Positions 27,087-35,540 of a stretch of 64,000 nucleotides of DNA are shown here, piece after piece. How positions within the stretch are numbered: the first letter of the stretch is position 1; every line of letters begins with the position of its first letter. A program made the position numbers and the translations under genes. The DNA is from an uncultured Chryseobacterium sp. (GTDB lineage Bacteria; Bacteroidota; Bacteroidia; Flavobacteriales; Weeksellaceae): NCBI GenBank assembly GCA_913775525.1, contig CAJYLH010000035.1, positions 62,001 to 126,000 on the forward strand. The letters are read 5' to 3'. The notes under the pieces were generated by a model. The model was not told the origin of the DNA. It ran no database searches and saw only the letters and a list, made by a program, of their open reading frames with translations.

Positions 27087-28334
27087 ATGAAATCATTTGT
27101 AGAGTATTCTTCCCAATCAGATTTTTCCATCCATAACATCCCGTTCGGAGTGGCTGTATTCAATAAAGAATACATCAGCTGCTGTACCAGGATCGGAGAC
27201 CAGGTGATTGACCTGGCTACCCTGTATGACTTCGGTTATTTTGAAGAGATTGAAGGGCTTGATGACAACGTTTTTGAAGCCTATACCCTGAATGAGTTCA
27301 TAGAACTTGAAAAACCTGTCACCAATGCGGTGCGCAGCAAAATCCAGGAATTGCTTCAGGAAGGATCCATCCTGTCCAAAGACCAGAAAACCATCGAAGC
27401 TGCTTTCTACGAGCTTGACCAGGTAAAAATGATGATGCCCGTGCATGTTCCCAATTACACCGATTTCTACAGCAGCATTGAGCATGCGACGAATGTAGGG
27501 AAGATGTTCCGCGATCCTGCCAATGCCCTGCTTCCGAACTGGAAACATCTGCCGGTTGGATACCATGGAAGGGCTTCCTCCATTGTAGTTTCCGGAACGG
27601 AAATCATCCGCCCGAAAGGCCAGATGAAGCCTGCCGATGCAGATCAGCCTGTATTCGGGCCGTGTAAACAGCTGGATTTTGAGCTGGAAATGGCTTTTAT
27701 CCTCAACAAAAACACAGAAATGGGCGAAAGCATTTCAACACAAAATGCCGAAGACGCCATTTTCGGGATGGTTGTTTTTAATGACTGGTCTGCAAGAGAT
27801 ATCCAGTCTTGGGAATATGTTCCTCTGGGACCTTTCCTCGCTAAAAACTTCGGTTCATCCGTATCACCATGGGTAGTGACCCTCGAAGCTTTGGAGCCAT
27901 TCAGAACCGCCTCTCCTCAACAGGACCCTGAAGTACTGGATTACCTGAAATTTGAAGGTGATAAAAACTACGATATCAACCTTGAAGTCTACATCCAGCC
28001 TGAAAACGGAGACCAAAACCTGATCAGCGAAAGCAATTACAAACATATGTACTGGAACATGACGCAGCAACTGGCCCACCACACCGTAAACGGCTGTAAT
28101 GTGGAAGTTGGTGATATGTATGCCAGCGGAACCATTTCCGGCAGCGATCCCAAATCATTCGGATCTATGCTGGAGCTCACCTGGAGAGGCCAGAATCCTA
28201 TTACCCTGAGCAACGGTGAAGAAAGAAAATTCATCAATGATAACGATACTGTTACCATGAAAGCCTGGGCAGAAAAAGATGGTATACGGGTAGGCTTCGG
28301 TGAAGTGAGCGGGAAAATTTTACCTCCACTGTAA
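27087..28334 (+). CDS. fahA: Fumarylacetoacetase
   Basis: 415 residues. N-terminal SH3-like domain (FGVAVFNKEYIS), then the FAH catalytic domain with DFYSSIEHATNVGKMFRD, LDFELEMAFIL (metal-binding Glu pair), FNDWSARDIQSWEYVPLGPF (metal Asp) and ASGTISGSDP. It splits fumarylacetoacetate into fumarate and acetoacetate, the last step of the homogentisate pathway. No maleylacetoacetate isomerase was found in the window. A GxxExxY cassette begins 16 bp after its stop codon. Confidence 0.94.
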   Translation: MKSFVEYSSQSDFSIHNIPFGVAVFNKEYISCCTRIGDQVIDLATLYDFGYFEEIEGLDDNVFEAYTLNEFIELEKPVTNAVRSKIQELLQEGSILSKDQKTIEAAFYELDQVKMMMPVHVPNYTDFYSSIEHATNVGKMFRDPANALLPNWKHLPVGYHGRASSIVVSGTEIIRPKGQMKPADADQPVFGPCKQLDFELEMAFILNKNTEMGESISTQNAEDAIFGMVVFNDWSARDIQSWEYVPLGPFLAKNFGSSVSPWVVTLEALEPFRTASPQQDPEVLDYLKFEGDKNYDINLEVYIQPENGDQNLISESNYKHMYWNMTQQLAHHTVNGCNVEVGDMYASGTISGSDPKSFGSMLELTWRGQNPITLSNGEERKFINDNDTVTMKAWAEKDGIRVGFGEVSGKILPPL

Positions 28335-28350
28335 TTTATATATGTATTTA

Positions 28351-28428
28351 ATTTTAACACATTAGAACATTAGATTTAATTTGATTCTAAAATAAAGAAC
28401 ACATTAGAATGAAAATCTTCGATTTTCA
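28351..28428. repeat. Left inverted repeat of the GxxExxY cassette
   Basis: Contains ACACATTAGA twice and ACATTAGA once, and ends with a perfect 8-bp hairpin TGAAAATC (28410-28417) / GATTTTCA (28421-28428). Confidence 0.7.
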
Positions 28429-28439
28429 CATTGATAAGT

Positions 28440-28850
28440 ATGGAAATCACAAAAAAATACCTGAATGAACTTACCTACAGAATAATCGGTGCCTGCATTG
28501 ATGTTCATAAGATTGTAGGCCCAGGTCTTTATGAAGAGATTTATCATAAATGCTTAGAAAGGGAATTTGATTTATTAAATATTAAGTATACAAGTGAATT
28601 AGAAATTCCCCTTATTTACAAAGACCTAAAAATTGACTGTAAAGTAAAGTGTGATTTTTTAATTGAAAATATAATTGTATTTGAGATAAAATCTGTTGCC
28701 GAAATTCATAACATACATAAGGCACATACCATGAATTATATGAATATGCTGAAAGTACCAAAGTCAATATTAGTTAACTTTAATGTTTATAATTTGTATC
28801 GTGATGGTACTGAAACTTTTGTAAACAAAGATTTTGAAAAGCTAAGCTAG
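28440..28850 (+). CDS. GxxExxY protein
   Basis: 136 residues from the ATG at 28440; a TTG three codons upstream is the only alternative. The name-giving motif is at Gly29, Glu32, Tyr35 (GLYEEIY). A PD-(D/E)xK-like core follows: Asp72 in KCDFLIE and Glu82-x-Lys84 in FEIKS. The family is widespread, often in several copies per genome, and has no proven function; a nuclease fold is likely. Base composition is clearly more AT-rich than the flanking catabolic genes, and the gene lies inside an inverted-repeat cassette, both suggesting separate origin. Confidence 0.85.
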   Translation: MEITKKYLNELTYRIIGACIDVHKIVGPGLYEEIYHKCLEREFDLLNIKYTSELEIPLIYKDLKIDCKVKCDFLIENIIVFEIKSVAEIHNIHKAHTMNYMNMLKVPKSILVNFNVYNLYRDGTETFVNKDFEKLS

Positions 28851-28935
28851 AATGAAAATCAGAGATTTTCATTCTGATGTGTTCTAAATATTTTCGAAAT
28901 ATTAACTTATACTAATGTGTCTAATGTGTTAAAAT
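28849..28935. repeat. Right inverted repeat of the GxxExxY cassette
   Basis: Starts with a perfect 12-bp hairpin AGAATGAAAATC (28849-28860) / GATTTTCATTCT (28864-28875) that overlaps the stop codon, and ends with TCTAATGTGTTAAAAT, the exact complement of the left end. Confidence 0.7.
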
Positions 28936-28956
28936 AATTAGTGCCAGATTTAATAA

Positions 28957-29784
28957 ATGAAAAAAGTAACTCCATCCGAACTATCCCCCGTACAGCTGCA
29001 GACGATCATGCAGACTGCCGTTTCTCCGCGTCCGGTCGCTTTGGCTTCCACGGTAGATAAGAACGGGAACAGCAATTTATCTCCGTTCAGTTTTTTTAAT
29101 ATGTTCAGTACGGTTCCGCCGGTACTGATTTTTTCGCCATCAAGAAGGGTACGTGACAACACCACCAAACATACGCTGGAAAATATTCTGGAAGTGCCTG
29201 AAGTAGTGATCGGAACCGTGAATTTCCCGATTGTACAGCAGATTTCCCTGGCTTCAACGGAATATGAAACAGGCGTCAATGAATTTGTAAAATCAGGATT
29301 GACCATGAAGGAGGCAGATCTCATACAGCCGAAACTTATCGAAGAATGCCCGGTGAATTTCGAATGTAATGTTCTGGAAGTGAAATCCCTCGGCGACCAG
29401 GGAGGCGCCGGCAATTTGGTGATCTGTGAAGTGCAGAAGATCCATATCCGTGAAGAATACCTGAATGAGGAAGGGAACCTTGATCAGAAAAAACTGGATA
29501 TGGTAGCCCGTCTTGGCGGAAACTTGTATTCCAGGAATAATGAAAACAACCTGTTTGAAGTACCGAAACCTCTGGTGACCAAAGGAATCGGTTTCGATTT
29601 GCTTCCGGATGACATCAAATACAGCAGGGTTTTCACCGGAAACGATCTGGGCATGCTGGCCAATGTAGAACAGCTTCCTGGAGTAAGCTTCTATGCGGAT
29701 GAAGACGTCCACAGGGAAGCAAAAAATCTGCTTCTGAAAAACAATATTGAAGAAGCCTGGAAACTGCTGACACAGGAAGAATAA
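28957..29784 (+). CDS. Flavin reductase-like domain protein
   Basis: 275 residues. The FMN-binding split-barrel is evident from AVSPRPVALASTVDKNGNSN, SPFSFFNMFSTVPPVL and IFSPSRRVRDNTTKHTLENI. It should bind FMN and reduce it with NAD(P)H, or act as part of a two-component oxygenase. Located after fahA, separated only by the GxxExxY cassette, so it may belong to the tyrosine-degradation group; its exact step there is not known. Strong terminator 57 bp downstream. Confidence 0.85.
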   Translation: MKKVTPSELSPVQLQTIMQTAVSPRPVALASTVDKNGNSNLSPFSFFNMFSTVPPVLIFSPSRRVRDNTTKHTLENILEVPEVVIGTVNFPIVQQISLASTEYETGVNEFVKSGLTMKEADLIQPKLIEECPVNFECNVLEVKSLGDQGGAGNLVICEVQKIHIREEYLNEEGNLDQKKLDMVARLGGNLYSRNNENNLFEVPKPLVTKGIGFDLLPDDIKYSRVFTGNDLGMLANVEQLPGVSFYADEDVHREAKNLLLKNNIEEAWKLLTQEE

Positions 29785-29840
29785 AAGTATGCCTGAAGCA
29801 TAAGCATATTGTATTCAGCTTAGAAGTACGTTAAATAATA

Positions 29841-29870
29841 AAGGAGTGAAAATTTTCACTCCTTTTTTTT
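29841..29870. terminator. Terminator of the flavin reductase gene
   Basis: AAAGGAGTGAAAA pairs with TTTTCACTCCTTT with almost no loop, followed by a T run. It touches the stop codon of the opposite-strand peptide gene. Confidence 0.85.
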
Positions 29871-30069
29871 AGAAACAGCATTGATAAGTACCGTTGACGA
29901 GTTGCATATGGCCGTATTTCGACGGGCAGGAGAGAATAAAGCACCGGTCATTGCTGTTATTGATTGCATTTAAATGACATCCGGTCGGAGCGCAGGAAGA
30001 TGTTCCTTGTCCCAGAATAGCTTTCTGAGCCGCTCTGTTCAATTTTTGAGCCTGGTGTAATGATTTCAT
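29869..30069 (-). CDS. Bacteriocin-like leader-containing Cys-rich peptide
   Basis: 66 residues. The first half (MKSLHQAQKLNRAAQKAILG, ending GQG) resembles the double-glycine leader peptides of Bacteroidota bacteriocin-like/natural-product precursors, and the remainder is a core with six Cys (SSCAPTGCHLNAI, then DRCFILSC and YQCCF). This suggests a secreted, disulfide-rich or modified peptide. No ABC exporter, peptidase or maturation enzyme is next to it, so processing would depend on genes elsewhere. The call is by pattern and not by homology. Confidence 0.6.
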   Translation of the reverse strand: MKSLHQAQKLNRAAQKAILGQGTSSCAPTGCHLNAINNSNDRCFILSCPSKYGHMQLVNGTYQCCF

Positions 30070-30169
30070 AATGATCTGGATTTTAAGGTTATTATATTTT
30101 CATTAAGATACCATTTTTTTAGTAATGAATTCATTTATTCTTCAGAACAGTCGTTGGCTTTTTATGAAA

Positions 30170-31009
30170 CTACATCTTTTCCCGGATGAACTCAATACAT
30201 TTTTCAGTAACGGTATTCAGATCTTCAGGTAATTCATGGCTTTCCCATGGCTCCTTTGCGCCAAAAGTGTGGCCTGCATTTTCAACCAGGAATAATTCCG
30301 AGTTAGGATGCAGCAGGTACAGGTGTTCTGCATTTTTCACATCCACGCTTTCATCCCGGGTCCCGTGAATGATCAGGAAATGAGCTTTCGCCATTTCGGT
30401 AGCCCTTTCTACATCCAAGCGGTGGTAATGCTGCTGGAAATCTTCATAAAACTGATAATAATGCGGCATCTGCTGATTGGTTCTTCCGTTCAGGACATGG
30501 TAAACGCCTTTTTCCTTCCAGCTCTCAAGCTGATGGTTTTTCGGAAACCGTTCTAAGGTATCAACACTGGCCAGAGTGATCAGTCCATTAATGCGTTCAT
30601 CTTCAAAGGTTTTGATGATAGAAATACCGCCTCCCCTGCTGTGCCCTATCAGGATGATCTTATGGCGGTCTACTCTGGGATCCGAGGCAAAATAGTCAAT
30701 CACCACTCCTAAATCTGAAAGTTCCTTGGAATAATTATTCTGTCCGAATGCTTCAAGGTCTGCAAAATTATTGGGGTCTTCAACGGTTGTTCCGTTGTGA
30801 GAAAAGTTGAACTTGACGAAAAAGAATCCTGCCTCAGCCAGTTTTTCTGCCATCAGGTTCCAGGCTCCCCAGTCTTTGTAGCCTTTATACCCATGCACGA
30901 AAATGACCAGCGGAAGCTGATTTCCGAACTCTGGATACAGGACATCGGCAAGGAAATCCCGGGTTTCAGGATTATTCAGGATGATATTCTGTTGTTTTAT
31001 TATATTCAT
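30170..31009 (-). CDS. Alpha/beta hydrolase
   Basis: 279 residues, no signal peptide. Oxyanion segment FVHGYKGYKDWGAW, nucleophile elbow GHSRGGG, acid in IHGTRDESVDV and His in VENAGHTFG complete the triad. Closest in pattern to dienelactone hydrolase/acyl-esterase-like cytoplasmic enzymes. Substrate unknown; divergent from the HipA-like gene. Confidence 0.85.
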   Translation of the reverse strand: MNIIKQQNIILNNPETRDFLADVLYPEFGNQLPLVIFVHGYKGYKDWGAWNLMAEKLAEAGFFFVKFNFSHNGTTVEDPNNFADLEAFGQNNYSKELSDLGVVIDYFASDPRVDRHKIILIGHSRGGGISIIKTFEDERINGLITLASVDTLERFPKNHQLESWKEKGVYHVLNGRTNQQMPHYYQFYEDFQQHYHRLDVERATEMAKAHFLIIHGTRDESVDVKNAEHLYLLHPNSELFLVENAGHTFGAKEPWESHELPEDLNTVTEKCIEFIREKM

Positions 31010-31151
31010 ACCGTATTTTTTAAAGCGTTTATGAAATCGAGTGTCATTACCGGTTCAGGAAATCCATGATGTGTTCGGGCAGATCCGCTCCGGTAGCGAC
31101 CCTAATTTCATCTAAAATATTAAAAATAGGAATATACACAAAGGAAAACCT

Positions 31152-31159
31152 TATTTTTG
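31152..31159 (+). promoter_or_regulatory. -7 box of the HipA-like/DUF3037 operon
   Basis: TATTTTTG ends 4 bases before the ATG at 31164, giving a leaderless or near-leaderless mRNA if used; no TTTG at the -33 distance. Confidence 0.4.
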
Positions 31160-31163
31160 CGTT

Positions 31164-31937
31164 ATGTTGGATCTTAGAACAGTAACCGTCATGCGCTATA
31201 TCGTCCCGCTCAGGGAAGGTGGCTCACTGCCTGCTCTCGCAGAAGCGGATGACGATTTTAAATATGTACTTAAATTCCGCGGAGCCGGTCATGGTGTGAA
31301 AATGCTGATCTCTGAACTTCTGGGCGGAAAAATAACGGAAGCACTGGGCCTGAACATTCCGGAACTGGTTTTTGCCCATCTGGATGTTGATTTCGGAAGG
31401 ACTGAAGCTGATGAGGAAATCCAGGACCTGCTGAAATTTTCGGAGGGGCTGAACCTTGGGCTGCATTATCTTTCCGGCGCCATTGCCTATGATCCGGGAG
31501 TTGTTATCGATCCGCTGCTGGCTTCTAAAATCTTATGGCTGGATGCATTTATCACCAATATAGACCGCACCTACAAAAATACCAATCTGCTGATGTGGCA
31601 CAAGGAACTCTGGGTCATTGATAACGGAGCGTCATTTTACTTCCACCATTCGTGGCAGAATTTTGATGCCGCTGCAAAAACACCATTCAAGTACGTGAAA
31701 GACCACGTATTGCTGCCTAAAGCTACCCGCCTGGAAGAAGCAGACCGTTTTGCCCGTTCTATGCTGAATGACAACCTGTTCCGTGACATTGTTAATCTTA
31801 TTCCTGAAGAATGGCTGCAATGGGACGATGCAGAAGAATCTCCGGAAGAGATCCGTGAGGTGTATTTCCGGTTTATGAAAACCCGTCTGGAACATTCTCA
31901 AATCTTTGTAAACGAAGCTCAGCATGCAAGAGGATAA
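31164..31937 (+). CDS. HipA-like kinase family protein
   Basis: 257 residues. The kinase fold shows a likely ATP-binding Lys37 in YVLKFRGAG, a catalytic loop NIDRTYKNTNLL (Asp134, Asn139) and a DFG-like VIDNGASF (Asp153). It is shorter than E. coli HipA and lacks the N-terminal Couple-HipA domain, matching the HipA_2-type stand-alone kinases. The gene overlaps the following DUF3037 gene by 14 bp. No HipB-like HTH gene is adjacent. Protein phosphorylation is expected; the target and whether it is toxic are unknown. Confidence 0.8.
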   Translation: MLDLRTVTVMRYIVPLREGGSLPALAEADDDFKYVLKFRGAGHGVKMLISELLGGKITEALGLNIPELVFAHLDVDFGRTEADEEIQDLLKFSEGLNLGLHYLSGAIAYDPGVVIDPLLASKILWLDAFITNIDRTYKNTNLLMWHKELWVIDNGASFYFHHSWQNFDAAAKTPFKYVKDHVLLPKATRLEEADRFARSMLNDNLFRDIVNLIPEEWLQWDDAEESPEEIREVYFRFMKTRLEHSQIFVNEAQHARG

Positions 31938-32307
31938 CATTTACGAATATGCCGTAATCCGGCTGGTACCCAAAGTGGAGCGGGAGGAATTTTTCAATAT
32001 CGGGCTGATCATGTTTTCGAAAAAGAAAAAATACATCCGGGTAGAATTTTACCTGTGTCCAGACAAATTCAGGCTGATGCACAGCAAGCTGGATTATGAA
32101 GATATTATGCAGAACCTGGCCAGCTTTCAGAAAGTCGCTCACGGAGACCGTGACGGAGGCCCTATTGCAGCCTTAGACATTCCGGAACGGTTCCGCTGGC
32201 TTACTGCAGTAAAAAGTGCCGTCATACAGACTTCCCGGCCGCATCCGGGAAAATCCAAAAATCTTGATCAGACTTTTGGTAGACTTTTTGAGGAGTTAGT
32301 ACGATAA
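31924..32307 (+). CDS. DUF3037 domain protein
   Basis: 127 residues. Family features are YEYAVIRLVPKVEREEFFNI near the start and the segment GLIMFSKKKKYI. It starts inside the end of the HipA-like gene (14-bp overlap, +2 frame), so expression is coupled. DUF3037 has no assigned function; physical coupling to a kinase suggests that it is its partner, substrate or regulator. No signal peptide or membrane segment. Confidence 0.85.
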   Translation: MQEDNIYEYAVIRLVPKVEREEFFNIGLIMFSKKKKYIRVEFYLCPDKFRLMHSKLDYEDIMQNLASFQKVAHGDRDGGPIAALDIPERFRWLTAVKSAVIQTSRPHPGKSKNLDQTFGRLFEELVR

Positions 32308-32326
32308 CACGCATCAAAAGTACTTT

Positions 32327-33415
32327 ATGAATTCATCAGTCTTCGCTACTTCTTTACGCAGGTTTTCCACAAACCTACTTTTTGTTATTCTAACGGCATT
32401 ATTTCAATTCACCTACAGCCAACAGATTCCGGAAAAAACTTCGGCACCGGTGAGCACCCTCTTACCGGCACGCACAGTAGTATCTGAAAATATAGTGTAT
32501 AAGACCGATGAAAGAGGCAAATCCATCGCTATGGATATTTACAGGCCTAAAACAGCAGGCAACGAAAAGCTTCCGGTGCTGATTTATATTCACGGCGGCG
32601 GATGGGTACAGGGTGATAAAACCATCCGTGCCGATAGCTATATTGAGGATATGATCCTGAAGCTGGTTGAAAAGCAATATGCCGTAGTCAGTATTGATTA
32701 TACCCTGGTCGGTCCGGATGTTCATTTTCCTGCACCGGTGCAGGACTGTAAAGATGCTATACGCTGGGTGAGAAAAAATGCAGAGAAATACCATTTTGAT
32801 ACCGATAATATAGGGCTCTTCGGCGCTTCTGCAGGAGCACACCTTTCGCTTCTGGCTGCCTATACGGACGATACTCAATTCAAAGGATCACAGGAACTGG
32901 CACCATATCCTGCAACGGTAAACTATGTAGTTGACAATTTCGGGCCGGCAGACCTCAACAAATTACTCCATACGAGGGCAGGAAGGTTTCCGGTTTTCCT
33001 GATCGGATTATTTGCGAAAAAAATTGTTGAAATCAGAGAAAATCTGATCCGCGGAATTTCCGGGTATGAGATCAAGAAAGACAAAAGAAAAGTGGTTGAA
33101 TATTTCAAAACCATCTCTCCGGTAACGTATTCGTCCCATGGAATCCCTACTTTGATTCTTCAGGGCAATAAGGATAAAATTGTTCCGCTACAGCAATCGG
33201 TAAAACTCAGCCAACAGTTAACCGACCATAATATCAACAACAAACTGGTTGTGGTGGAAGACGGCGTACATGGTTTCTGGACTACGGATAAAGCTTACCT
33301 TAAGCGCCTTACGGACCAAATGGTTGATTTTGTTGTTTCACAGAAAAAGGATGCTGCATCTAAGACTCCCGCGGGAACAACAGGCCATGTAAGATTATCT
33401 AACCTGGTCCAATAG
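32327..33415 (+). CDS. Exported alpha/beta hydrolase (BD-FAE/lipase-like)
   Basis: 362 residues. Signal peptide ends near FTYSQQ (about residue 30). The HGGGW oxyanion motif (YIHGGGWVQGD), nucleophile elbow GASAGAH, acid in GNKDKIVPL and His in DGVHGFW place it in the esterase/lipase group that deacylates carbohydrate or small esters in the periplasm. Starts 19 bp after the DUF3037 gene, but the function is so different that co-regulation is uncertain. Confidence 0.85.
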   Translation: MNSSVFATSLRRFSTNLLFVILTALFQFTYSQQIPEKTSAPVSTLLPARTVVSENIVYKTDERGKSIAMDIYRPKTAGNEKLPVLIYIHGGGWVQGDKTIRADSYIEDMILKLVEKQYAVVSIDYTLVGPDVHFPAPVQDCKDAIRWVRKNAEKYHFDTDNIGLFGASAGAHLSLLAAYTDDTQFKGSQELAPYPATVNYVVDNFGPADLNKLLHTRAGRFPVFLIGLFAKKIVEIRENLIRGISGYEIKKDKRKVVEYFKTISPVTYSSHGIPTLILQGNKDKIVPLQQSVKLSQQLTDHNINNKLVVVEDGVHGFWTTDKAYLKRLTDQMVDFVVSQKKDAASKTPAGTTGHVRLSNLVQ

Positions 33416-33688
33416 CATTTATACCATTTCATTTATCAATGGATAAGACTTGCGGTCTCTACACCGGTATCCCTATGCACGATAACCTAAGATATACAAT
33501 ATTATATTTTAAAATTACAAATAATTAATATTCAAATATATAAAACAATCACTGCCTGACAATTTGCTAATTTGATATACATATCATATTTTTTATGCTT
33601 AAAATAGTTAACTTGGCCCAATGCCTGTAGCATTCACATCAAACTGAATCAAACGTTACATTATTTTACTCAATAAAACATACATGAT

Positions 33689-35530
33689 ATGGAATTTCTC
33701 AATAACATTAATGCACTGACCCTTGTTTTTACTTCCCTGCTTATTTTTGCCATTGCATACCGGTTTTACGGTATCTTCATGGCCAATAAAGTACTCAGGC
33801 TGAATGACAATAATACCACTCCCGCGATTGAATTTGCTGACGGTAAAGATTATGTAGCCACCAACAAAAATGTACTTTTCGGACACCATTTTGCAGCGAT
33901 TGCTGCTGCGGGTCCTCTGGTAGGCCCTGTACTGGCAGCCCAGTTCGGCTATCTTCCCGGCACATTATGGATCCTGATCGGCTGTGTACTTGGCGGGGGC
34001 GTGCATGACATGGTGGTATTGTTTGCTTCCGTACGGCACAAAGGACAGAGCCTTGCCACGATCGCTTCCAAGGAAATCGGAAAAACAACCGGTACAGTAG
34101 CCGGTTTTGCCATCTTATTCATTCTGATCCTGACACTCGCGGGGCTTTCACTGGCCTGTATCAATGCCATGCATGAGGCTTCCTGGTCTCTATTTACGGT
34201 AGTAATTACGATGCCTATCGCTATTATTATGGGCCTGATTATGCGGTACCGAAAAAATTCGGTTACTTTCGCGAGTATCCTGGGCGGGATTTTATTGATT
34301 GCAGGAATTATTGGCGGCCATAACCTGATGCAGAATGAAACGATGAACAATCTTTTTTCATGGGATATCAGCACCATTTCCATTGCCATTCCTTTATATG
34401 GTTTCCTGGCTTCCGTACTTCCGGTATGGCTTCTTCTGGTTCCGAGGGATTACCTGTCCACCTACCTGAAGATAGGAACCATCATCATGCTGGCTATTGG
34501 GGTCATCGTTATTCACCCAACCATTCAGATGCCTGCCTTAACCCAATTTATCCATGGCGGCGGACCGGTTATCGGTGGACCTGTGCTGCCGTTTATTTTT
34601 ATTGTCATCGCATGTGGTGCCATATCGGGTTTCCATGCCGTTATTGCCACCGGTACGACTCCTAAAATGCTGAATCGCGAACGGGAAATCCTTTTTGTAG
34701 GCTACGGAGCAATGCTGGTGGAAGGTTTTGTAGCTTTAATGGCCCTGATTGCCGCCTGTACCTTAATGCCCGGAGATTATTTTGCCATCAATACCCCGAA
34801 AGAATCCTATGATGCTTTCCTGGCAGCACATCCGTCGCTTCACGGTGTGGACATCAATTATTTTTCTGAAAGAATCGGCATCGATCTTCACGGCCGGACC
34901 GGAGGTGCAGTCTCCCTGGCTGTTGGAATGGCCCATATTTTTAATAAAATCCCGTATATGGATCAGCTGATGGCCTATTGGTACAATTTCGCCATCATGT
35001 TTGAAGCCGTTTTCATTCTTACCGCCATCGATGCAGGTACCCGGGTCGGAAGATTTTTCCTGCAGGAAATGTTAGGCTCAGTCGCTCCTAAATTCAATGA
35101 TAAAAACTGGGTGCCGGGAATCATTATCAGCAGCCTGCTGTTTACATTTGCCTGGGGATATCTGGTGTATACAGGAAACGTGAGCAGCATCTGGCCCTTA
35201 TTCGGGATCAGCAACCAGCTTCTGGCTGCCTGCGGGCTTATTGTGTGTACAACCATGCTCATCCGTATGAACAGGGGGAAATATGCCCTCTGCTCCGCCA
35301 TACCCGGCGTTTTCATGGCCATCATTACTTTCTGGGCCGGTTATGTACAGGTCACGGAAATTTATATTCCTAAGCAACAGTACCTTCTGGCTGCGTTAGC
35401 CGCAATAGCCATGATCCTGATGCTGGTTGTATTTGTAGGGGCCTTCAGGAAATGGTATGAACTTTTGAAAATCAAAACTACCGTAACCGATTTTTACGGG
35501 GAAGAGGTAAAAGAACTGGTGGAAAGGTGA
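33689..35530 (+). CDS. cstA: Carbon starvation protein CstA
   Basis: 613 residues with about 16 hydrophobic segments. Signature stretches are GHHFAAIAAAGPLVGPVLAA near residue 65, FHAVIATGTTPKML and FGISNQLLAACGLI. CstA is an inner-membrane transporter for pyruvate and peptides made when carbon is low. No BtsS/BtsR-like pair is adjacent. A block of 96-bp-period repeats follows directly after the stop. Confidence 0.92.
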   Translation: MEFLNNINALTLVFTSLLIFAIAYRFYGIFMANKVLRLNDNNTTPAIEFADGKDYVATNKNVLFGHHFAAIAAAGPLVGPVLAAQFGYLPGTLWILIGCVLGGGVHDMVVLFASVRHKGQSLATIASKEIGKTTGTVAGFAILFILILTLAGLSLACINAMHEASWSLFTVVITMPIAIIMGLIMRYRKNSVTFASILGGILLIAGIIGGHNLMQNETMNNLFSWDISTISIAIPLYGFLASVLPVWLLLVPRDYLSTYLKIGTIIMLAIGVIVIHPTIQMPALTQFIHGGGPVIGGPVLPFIFIVIACGAISGFHAVIATGTTPKMLNREREILFVGYGAMLVEGFVALMALIAACTLMPGDYFAINTPKESYDAFLAAHPSLHGVDINYFSERIGIDLHGRTGGAVSLAVGMAHIFNKIPYMDQLMAYWYNFAIMFEAVFILTAIDAGTRVGRFFLQEMLGSVAPKFNDKNWVPGIIISSLLFTFAWGYLVYTGNVSSIWPLFGISNQLLAACGLIVCTTMLIRMNRGKYALCSAIPGVFMAIITFWAGYVQVTEIYIPKQQYLLAALAAIAMILMLVVFVGAFRKWYELLKIKTTVTDFYGEEVKELVER

Positions 35531-35540
35531 TGGATTGAGT

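Larger units (their letters stand above)
28351..28935. mobile_element. Inverted-repeat-flanked cassette carrying a GxxExxY gene
   Basis: The outermost 16 bases on the left (28351-28366, starting ATTTTAACACATTAGA) are the exact reverse complement of 28920-28935 on the right. A further inner block of about 23 bases (28404-28417 region, AACACATTAGAATGAAAATC) is repeated inverted at 28849-28885 with one mismatch. The unit is 585 bp and contains one gene only. No transposase and no clear target duplication are seen, so mobility is inferred. It sits between fahA and the flavin reductase gene. Confidence 0.55.

Noticed and set aside
28351..28935. Insertion sequence with transposase
   Set aside because: No transposase-like protein and no clear target-site duplication; only the inverted ends and a nuclease-like gene support mobility, so it is reported as a candidate cassette rather than an IS.
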